From contig JAPLUH010000548.1 of the NCBI GenBank assembly GCA_026397675.1, positions 1-6,611 of the forward strand: a DNA stretch of 6,611 bases. Reading direction: 5' to 3'. The notes beneath the pieces were generated by a model, which did not search any database, was not told the origin of the DNA, and was given only the letters and a program-made list of their open reading frames with translations. Below, piece by piece: positions 6,412-6,611 of the stretch. Source of the DNA: Verrucomicrobiota bacterium. Lineage in GTDB: Bacteria > Verrucomicrobiota > Verrucomicrobiia > Limisphaerales > UBA9464. Position 1 is the stretch's first letter; each line of letters opens with the position of its first letter. Both the position numbers and the translations under genes were made by a program.

Positions 6412-6445
6412 AAAAGCGCGACCCTCTTACGAAGGTCGCGCTTTT
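6412..6445. terminator. Bidirectional intrinsic terminator between ldcA and groEL
   Basis: AAAAGCGCGACC (6412-6423) and GGTCGCGCTTTT (6434-6445) form a perfect 12-bp inverted repeat around a 10-nt loop. Eight pairs are GC-rich, and the outer A/T pairs provide the U-tract in either direction. Read on the - strand the run is six T (complement of 6410-6415), so it should work well for groEL, 29 nt past its stop. On the + strand it offers four T after the GC stem, 62 nt after the ldcA stop. The placement between convergent genes fits a shared terminator. Confidence 0.9.
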
Positions 6446-6474
6446 GAACTGTCCGAAAGGAAACGGTGTGGGAC

Positions 6475-6611
6475 TTAGTAGTCCATTCCGCCGCCGCCGT
6501 GGTGAGGATCACCGGCCGGCTTTTCCTTCTTGTCCGGGATCTCGGTGATCACGGCTTCGGTCGTGAGCAACAGACCCGCAATCGAAGCGGCATTCTGCAG
6601 GGCCGAACGAG
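6475..6611 (-). CDS. groL: GroEL chaperonin, C-terminal end (truncated by window edge)
   Basis: Reading the - strand from the right edge gives 44 residues ending at TAA (complement of 6475-6477). They include ALQNAASIAGLLLTTEAVI, the last helix of the GroEL equatorial domain, then TEIPDKKEK and a flexible tail finishing His-His, four Gly, Met-Asp-Tyr. GroEL is the 60-kDa subunit of the double-ring chaperonin that folds proteins with GroES. The Gly/Met-rich tail is the hallmark that projects into the cavity; here it is a single short GGGGM unit followed by DY instead of the GGM repeats of E. coli. The N-terminal bulk, promoter and any groES lie outside the window. Identity is secure; whether it is the only groEL copy in the genome cannot be told. 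Confidence 0.96.
   Translation of the reverse strand, partial: RSALQNAASIAGLLLTTEAVITEIPDKKEKPAGDPHHGGGGMDY

Overview
The window looks like an ordinary chromosomal segment of a GC-rich bacterium (roughly 60% GC by eye). It carries seven complete genes plus a truncated gene at each edge, and nearly all of it is coding. All genes are on the + strand except the last, groEL, which enters from the right on the - strand. The gene order, the C-terminal tail of GroEL (Asp-Pro-His-His, then a Gly run, Met-Asp-Tyr) and the sequence style of NusB, FtsY and RibD suggest the phylum Verrucomicrobiota. That placement is an inference from remembered family features; no search was run.

Left part (1-1149): the C-terminal third of a short-chain dehydrogenase, starting exactly at its catalytic Tyr-x-x-x-Lys, overlaps by 4 nt a complete fdhD, the sulfurtransferase that activates formate dehydrogenase. 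Middle part (1190-3472): nusB (transcription antitermination and rRNA synthesis), a PHP-domain phosphoesterase of the TrpH/RNase AM type, and ftsY (SRP receptor GTPase) follow with gaps of 9-18 nt. Right part (3493-6349): ribD, then a 152-nt gap that may encode a 26-residue peptide, then ribE and an LD-carboxypeptidase (ldcA) joined by an ATGA overlap. A perfect 12-bp inverted repeat at 6412-6445 serves as a shared terminator between ldcA and the convergent groEL.

Most spacings are -4 to +41 nt with no internal terminator visible, so the + strand genes could be one long housekeeping transcript or two. The products work in separate processes: formate dehydrogenase maturation, transcription elongation, nucleotide or RNA turnover, membrane protein targeting, riboflavin synthesis and murein recycling. 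I see no mobile element, CRISPR array, tRNA, rRNA, known riboswitch or novel multi-gene system. The points most worth a second look are the small ORF whose stop codon lies inside the ribE ribosome binding site, the near absence of Shine-Dalgarno sequences elsewhere, and small family-level oddities in RibE, FtsY and NusB.
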